Origin: Litoribaculum gwangyangense
GTDB taxonomy: Bacteria > Bacteroidota > Bacteroidia > Flavobacteriales > Flavobacteriaceae
Assembly: GCF_039543505.1 (NCBI RefSeq)
Contig: NZ_BAABJW010000001.1
Location: 186,001 to 250,000 of the forward strand
DNA: 64,000 nt
Reading direction: 5' to 3'
Of this stretch, positions 59,429-64,000 are shown piece after piece. Within the stretch, counting starts at the first letter, position 1, and each line of letters starts with the position of its first letter. The notes beneath the pieces were generated by a model. That model saw nothing but the letters and a program-made list of their open reading frames with translations. It was not told the origin of the DNA and searched no databases. The position numbers and the translations under genes were made by a program.

Positions 59429-62400
59429 TTATTGTAAAGAAAGGTTCTTTATATTATCCTCATAAACCCTATCTATTAACAAGTGCCGAGGATCTATCGC
59501 TGCCTTTTTTGGTATGGAGTCGACAATAAAATTAAATGACATTGTAGGTTTGTTGATTTTAATGCGCTTTTCAAATAACAACTTTTTTTCTTCAGAATCA
59601 GAAAAGACACCAATATCAATCCAATCATTTATATCAACTTTTGTTTCGTTGCCAATAGAATCTGCCTTTATTTTATAAGATTCAATATCCATCGAAACTT
59701 CATATTTCCCATTATCTAACTTTTTATAGCTAGCTTCTTTTAATCTATTATCATATAGCGTTATGTCTTTAAACCAATCTTGAATTAAATAGTTTAAAGA
59801 GTCTGGTACTTTAGGCTCAAGATATTTTAAAAAATCTAATGATGTGGGATAAGGTGGTTCTTTATATTTATACTCATTAAGAAACTCTTGCATTGCTTCA
59901 TTTACCTTTTCTTCACCTATATAGTCTTGCAGGGCATACAGAATAACACTTCCTTTTCCATAATGTATATGCCCTTGATTTTCTACTTTATAGAGTGGCA
60001 ATTCATTATCTACCTCTCTACTTCTACCTCTTAAATATCTGTCGTGGTCGTATTTGAGAAATTCTCTCATTTTCATTGGTGTTTTAGAAATCCCCTTCAT
60101 AGTCATTAATGACGAATATTCCGAAAAACTTTCGCTCATTAAAGTACTTCCTTGCATATTGGCACCTATTACTTGATGTGCCCACCATTGATGTGCCATT
60201 TCATGAGCTATTACGGCGTCTACAACATTGTTTTCTTCCTCATCTTCAAGGTTAATAATAAACCCAATCGCTTCAGAATAAGGCATCGTTCCAGGAAATG
60301 CTTGTGCAAAGGAAGCATAACGAGGAAATTCTACTATTCTGCATTGCTTATGATAATATGGGCCGAAATTTTCAGTATAATATTTTAAGGAACGTTCAAC
60401 CGCATCCAACATCATGTTAACATTCCATGAATGCTTTTCGTCATAATATACTTCGATGTTTATTCCATTCCATCGTCTCTTAGCCACTTTGTACTTAGCC
60501 GAAATAAACGAATAGAAATTGAGAGATGGATGATCTGATTTGTAATGATAATAATTCCTACCTTTCTCTTGCCACTCGTTAATCAAAGAACCAGGTGCTA
60601 TGGCAATTTGATCGCTAGAGGTGGAGATTATCGTTTCAACGTTTATAAAATCAGAACGACCATCGCTTATGTAATTCGCCATACAGTTTTCAGAACAGTT
60701 TTCCTCTAGTTCAGGCATTCTGTCTTTTGGACCTAATCCATATTTTCTGCGTTTATTTTTATCACTTAATTCATTACTGGAGTTATAGCCCAAACTTGGT
60801 AATATTTCAAAATTATTTAAGAATGTTCCATTATTTATTATACTGGTATTTCCACGTTCGTTTTCAAAACCCCTGGTAATAAATTGTGTATTGATTTCTA
60901 CTTCTATCTCTTTTTCTGGTTGCAGCGGTTGGCTTAATTGATAGATTAAATATCCAAACTCTTCGTCATTTAAAACTAAACTTGCGTTTGGTATTTTAAT
61001 CTCTGGTTCCCACCTTTTATCGATAACAAAATGAATGGAATCAATGGCTACATTTGTTTTATTTGTAAGCTTAACTTTAGCTTTCACCAATACATCTCTT
61101 TTGTAAGGAAAAATGTCTATAAAATATTTGGCGCCTGTTACCTTTGGAAGTTTAACTTTTTCATACTTTTTATATTTCTTTTCAAAATTGGAGAGGAAAA
61201 CTTCTTGTTCATCTGAAGTTCTATAAGTGTTTAAAACTTGGGTATTATAATAGACAAATACCGCTACTAAAATCCAAACCACAAAAAACCCATAAATTAA
61301 AATTTTGTATCCCTTGGATAAATCTTTTCTAGCCGTTTGAATTTTATCTTTTAAAGAACTTATAACCCCTCTATTCCATAAAGCTCCTGCAATTAATAAA
61401 CAAACTATTGAAAAAAGGATCCAATATAGATTAAACCACATGGCTCCCTTCAATCCTGGTCCAAATCCATTCATATCTGAATAAGCCAATGAAGGTCTAG
61501 CTCCTATTTCTAGCATATTACTTTGAATATCTAAAATAGCTAGGATAATTTCCCAAATGAAAATGACCGCAATTGAAACAAAATATCCTAAATATTTGTT
61601 GTTCATTACTACTTGTATCATAATCATTACGCTACTCCAAATAATGTAAGTAATGAAATTTGAATAGAAAAAATCCAGAAAATAAACATCTAGTTCTATT
61701 CTGGTATAACCGTTAAGTAATTGGTAAACAACCCCACAAAGCACAAAAAACACATGTAAAATTAAAGTAATACTTACCAAAGAAAGTGCCTTTGCCGATA
61801 AGGATATTAATGATTGATGGGGCGTTGAATCAATTACTTCATTAATTTTGCTATCTCGATCTCGCCAAATTAATTCGCCACTAAAAAACACTAAAATAAT
61901 AACTACAAAAATTCCAGAAGCACCATTTATCTCATCTATGAGTTTGTAGGTTAATGGATAAGATTGTAAACCAAAATACTCAAAACCTCCAGCTAAATTA
62001 GTGATAAGTATAATGGCACTAAAAATAAATAAGATTTTGAATGTGACACTTTTAATTATACTTATCAAATTTATATAGAAAAAGCTTTTAAACTGAAGCC
62101 AATTGGTTTTACCATCAAACTGAAAATTGAGTTTGGGTAAAGTATAAATGGTATTATCTCCAATGCGTTGTTTTGTTTCCTTTTTAGCTTTTTTATTTTT
62201 TTCTTGAAATGAAAATGTGAAATAGGAAAGAAGTAAAATTATAACACCTAAAGAAATCCAAATCATTCTGTTCCACATAACCAGACCTGAAAATGTTGGA
62301 CTCAGTGTATTTTTCTCCATGGGAGTGTAGTACTGAGATTGAATTGAATAGGTACGATTTCCAAAAATATCTGTTAGAGCTGCTAAAGTTTCATTATCAA

Positions 62401-63007
62401 TATCAGACATCAAATTACCTGAGATAATATAAGCAACAATTATTATTAATGTGCCTGCAAAAGAAATAACAGTACTTCGCCATTTATTAGAAATCGCATA
62501 AATAACAGTTCCTACAAAAAACATATTTGGAAGCACGAAAATAAAATAGTTATTTATAAAAGTTTTAATGTAAAAACTTCCAAATCGTTCAGGATCGACC
62601 CAACCGAAAACAGGCGCCATGAATGAGCCAACAAGAACTCCTATATAAACTCCAAGTAATGGTATGGTTGCTAAAATTAAAGCTGCAAAAAATTTGCCGA
62701 AAAAATATCCTGATTTACTAAGGGGCGTACTAAAAATTATTTCGTTAAAATTACTATTAAAGTCTCTTAAAGCAGCGTTATTATAAAATGCAGTAGCAAT
62801 GAGCAACCCAAAAATAGTCATTGTGCTAATGTAAACAGTTATGATATGAGGTGCATTTTTATAAACGTTACCAATAGAGCCACCAATTACCACATTGTCA
62901 CTAACTATAGCAAAAAACACAAGCAAACTTATTACCCCCAAGAAAATATAAATCATGGGTTGCTTTAATGTATATTTTAATTCTGATGTAAAGAATGTTT
63001 TAAACAT
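59429..63007 (-). CDS. ABC transporter permease fused to M1-family aminopeptidase
   Basis: A 1192-residue fusion. The first 590 or so residues are two ABC-2-type membrane halves (about 12 helices in all, with polar loops). The last 550 residues are an exported M1 metallopeptidase domain with HEMAH (935-939) and the third zinc ligand Glu959. The gap from the second His to Glu is 19 residues, one more than the usual 18. The GAMEN exopeptidase motif is replaced by GTMPYSEAIGF. The fused architecture is a known Bacteroidetes type, with the ATPase directly upstream (18 nt). The substrate is unknown. Confidence 0.92.
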   Translation of the reverse strand: MFKTFFTSELKYTLKQPMIYIFLGVISLLVFFAIVSDNVVIGGSIGNVYKNAPHIITVYISTMTIFGLLIATAFYNNAALRDFNSNFNEIIFSTPLSKSGYFFGKFFAALILATIPLLGVYIGVLVGSFMAPVFGWVDPERFGSFYIKTFINNYFIFVLPNMFFVGTVIYAISNKWRSTVISFAGTLIIIVAYIISGNLMSDIDNETLAALTDIFGNRTYSIQSQYYTPMEKNTLSPTFSGLVMWNRMIWISLGVIILLLSYFTFSFQEKNKKAKKETKQRIGDNTIYTLPKLNFQFDGKTNWLQFKSFFYINLISIIKSVTFKILFIFSAIILITNLAGGFEYFGLQSYPLTYKLIDEINGASGIFVVIILVFFSGELIWRDRDSKINEVIDSTPHQSLISLSAKALSLVSITLILHVFFVLCGVVYQLLNGYTRIELDVYFLDFFYSNFITYIIWSSVMIMIQVVMNNKYLGYFVSIAVIFIWEIILAILDIQSNMLEIGARPSLAYSDMNGFGPGLKGAMWFNLYWILFSIVCLLIAGALWNRGVISSLKDKIQTARKDLSKGYKILIYGFFVVWILVAVFVYYNTQVLNTYRTSDEQEVFLSNFEKKYKKYEKVKLPKVTGAKYFIDIFPYKRDVLVKAKVKLTNKTNVAIDSIHFVIDKRWEPEIKIPNASLVLNDEEFGYLIYQLSQPLQPEKEIEVEINTQFITRGFENERGNTSIINNGTFLNNFEILPSLGYNSSNELSDKNKRRKYGLGPKDRMPELEENCSENCMANYISDGRSDFINVETIISTSSDQIAIAPGSLINEWQEKGRNYYHYKSDHPSLNFYSFISAKYKVAKRRWNGINIEVYYDEKHSWNVNMMLDAVERSLKYYTENFGPYYHKQCRIVEFPRYASFAQAFPGTMPYSEAIGFIINLEDEEENNVVDAVIAHEMAHQWWAHQVIGANMQGSTLMSESFSEYSSLMTMKGISKTPMKMREFLKYDHDRYLRGRSREVDNELPLYKVENQGHIHYGKGSVILYALQDYIGEEKVNEAMQEFLNEYKYKEPPYPTSLDFLKYLEPKVPDSLNYLIQDWFKDITLYDNRLKEASYKKLDNGKYEVSMDIESYKIKADSIGNETKVDINDWIDIGVFSDSEEKKLLFEKRIKINKPTMSFNFIVDSIPKKAAIDPRHLLIDRVYEDNIKNLSLQ

Positions 63008-63025
63008 AATATTAAAGCTGGTTTA

Positions 63026-63910
63026 TTAAACAAGAATGTTTGTAGTATTAATTTTGGAGAAGAATACGTCCTCTAAATTTGGAGTTACTAATTCAAAACC
63101 ATCGCCAGGATTTGACTCCTTAAGGATGTGAATCAATGGTTTACCCCCAGACATTTTATTTGAAATAATATCGTATTTATTCGCATACATTTCCAACTCT
63201 TCCCTTTCAACTAGCTTTCTATAAACTCTGCCATCTAGCTCTTCAATTGCACTTTGTGGAGATCCTTGATATACAATTCTACCAAAATTCATAATGGCCA
63301 TTTTAGTACATAGTTCTCTAACATCATCAACTATATGCGTAGAGAGAATTACTACAACCTCCTTGCCTACATCTGCCAATAAATTATAAAATCTGTTGCG
63401 TTCTCCAGGGTCTAGTCCGGCGGTTGGTTCATCTACAATAATTAGCTTTGGCTCTCCTATAAGAGCTTGAGCAATACCAACTCGTTGTTTCATCCCTCCT
63501 GAAAAACTTTTAACACTTTTGTTTCGTTTATCAAATAAGTTTACTTTATCCAGTAAATAATTTACTACTTCTTTTCTCTCTGAAGCCTTTACAATTCCTT
63601 TTAATATGGCCATATGATCCAGTAATTGCTTTGCCGTAATACGCGGGTAAACACCAAACTCTTGTGGCAAGTACCCTAAAACTTTTCGGAGTTCACTGGG
63701 TTGGTTTATTATATCTATGTCTCCCAAGGATGCTGAACCTGAATCGGCCTCCTGTAAAGTTGCCAAGGTTCTCATTAATGAAGATTTGCCAGCTCCGTTA
63801 GGTCCTAACAAACCAAATATTCCATTTTCAATTTCTATAGTCACATCATCCAGCGCTTTAACACCATTAGGATAGGTTTTTGATAGGTTGGTAATAGTTA
63901 ATTTATTCAT
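63026..63910 (-). CDS. ABC transporter ATP-binding protein
   Basis: A 294-residue ABC-2-type ATPase with Walker A GPNGAGKSS, Q-loop LPQEFG, signature SFSGGMKQRVGIAQAL, Walker B LIIVDEPTAGLD and H-loop STHIVDD. It partners the fused permease/peptidase 18 nt downstream. The C-terminal extension (about 230-294) is typical of ABC-2 ATPases. Two TACAGTTAAAA direct repeats lie in its leader. Confidence 0.95.
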   Translation of the reverse strand: MNKLTITNLSKTYPNGVKALDDVTIEIENGIFGLLGPNGAGKSSLMRTLATLQEADSGSASLGDIDIINQPSELRKVLGYLPQEFGVYPRITAKQLLDHMAILKGIVKASERKEVVNYLLDKVNLFDKRNKSVKSFSGGMKQRVGIAQALIGEPKLIIVDEPTAGLDPGERNRFYNLLADVGKEVVVILSTHIVDDVRELCTKMAIMNFGRIVYQGSPQSAIEELDGRVYRKLVEREELEMYANKYDIISNKMSGGKPLIHILKESNPGDGFELVTPNLEDVFFSKINTTNILV

Positions 63911-63923
63911 GAAGAAATATTTA

Positions 63924-63980
63924 TACAGTTAAAACAATATGACGGTTTGTATGCTAATTCGTTACAATTTACAGTTAAAA
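63924..63980. repeat. Direct repeats TACAGTTAAAA upstream of the ABC operon
   Basis: Two identical 11-nt copies, 63924-63934 and 63970-63980, 46 nt apart from start to start, in the leader of the ABC ATPase gene. Spacing of about four helical turns could suit a regulator, but no regulator is known. Confidence 0.4.
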
Positions 63981-64000
63981 AAATAAATATTAACAAAAAG

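Noticed and set aside
1..64000. CRISPR array, tRNA or rRNA genes
   Set aside because: I saw no regularly spaced direct repeats, no cloverleaf-like sequence ending CCA, and no rRNA signature in any intergenic gap.

Overview
The window is ordinary chromosomal DNA from a marine-type member of Flavobacteriaceae (Bacteroidetes). This is supported by the low GC content, the lack of Shine-Dalgarno sequences, many TAnnTTTG -7 promoter boxes (several with a TTG -33 box about 19 nt upstream), the gliding/type IX secretion gene sprA, a PorP/SprF-family protein, a short RpoD of 287 residues, a 64-residue S21, and TonB proteins with the PxxPGCE motif. I cannot name the species. No tRNA, rRNA, CRISPR array, prophage or classical insertion sequence was seen.

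Layout. 1-470: a small GIY-YIG nuclease gene set inside inverted, hairpin-bearing repeats. 487-5213 (+): queuosine precursor transporter, AsmA-like protein, RpoD and S21. 5272-9664: small membrane protein, DUF2797 protein divergent from a GH3-family enzyme, and an OmpA-family protein. 9909-15312 (-): clpX, clpP, trigger factor, then the pdxJ/hydrolase/holin-like operon. 15400-23641 (+): an envelope-biogenesis run of CBS protein, nadK, DUF6089, uppS, bamA, two OmpH/Skp chaperones and murI. 23642-25784: a repeat-rich gap, a gamma carbonic anhydrase, a 382-bp gap with nothing recognised, and a PorP/SprF protein. 25959-30297 (+): Nfu-type Fe-S scaffold, DUF255 thioredoxin-domain protein, DUF1304 and MscS channel. 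30294-36615 (-): tsaB plus a tripartite MacAB/TolC-like efflux operon. 36699-41929 (-): cytochrome oxidase subunits and assembly factors (heme O synthase, two subunit III-like proteins, subunit IV, SCO, DUF420, a small CxxC protein). 42036-46681 (-): RemB-like outer-membrane protein, two TonB proteins, VanZ and GcvH. 46750-59026 (-): sprA, ruvA, malic enzyme, queG and ruvB. 59125-63910 (-): small membrane protein and an ABC transporter whose permease is fused to an M1 peptidase.

How the genes work together. Envelope biogenesis dominates: lipid carrier synthesis (UppS), peptidoglycan precursor (MurI), outer-membrane protein insertion (BamA with two Skp-like chaperones), AsmA, OmpA, TonB energisation, and secretion/gliding (SprA, RemB-like, PorP/SprF). 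A second theme is terminal oxidase assembly. A third is housekeeping proteolysis and folding (Tig, ClpP, ClpX).

The most unusual item is the GIY-YIG/hairpin-repeat cassette at the left edge. Its three repeat copies keep their stem-loop structure while the stem sequence changes, and two are joined head to head like a REPIN. Related repeat fragments occur at about 23.8 kb and 58.0 kb.
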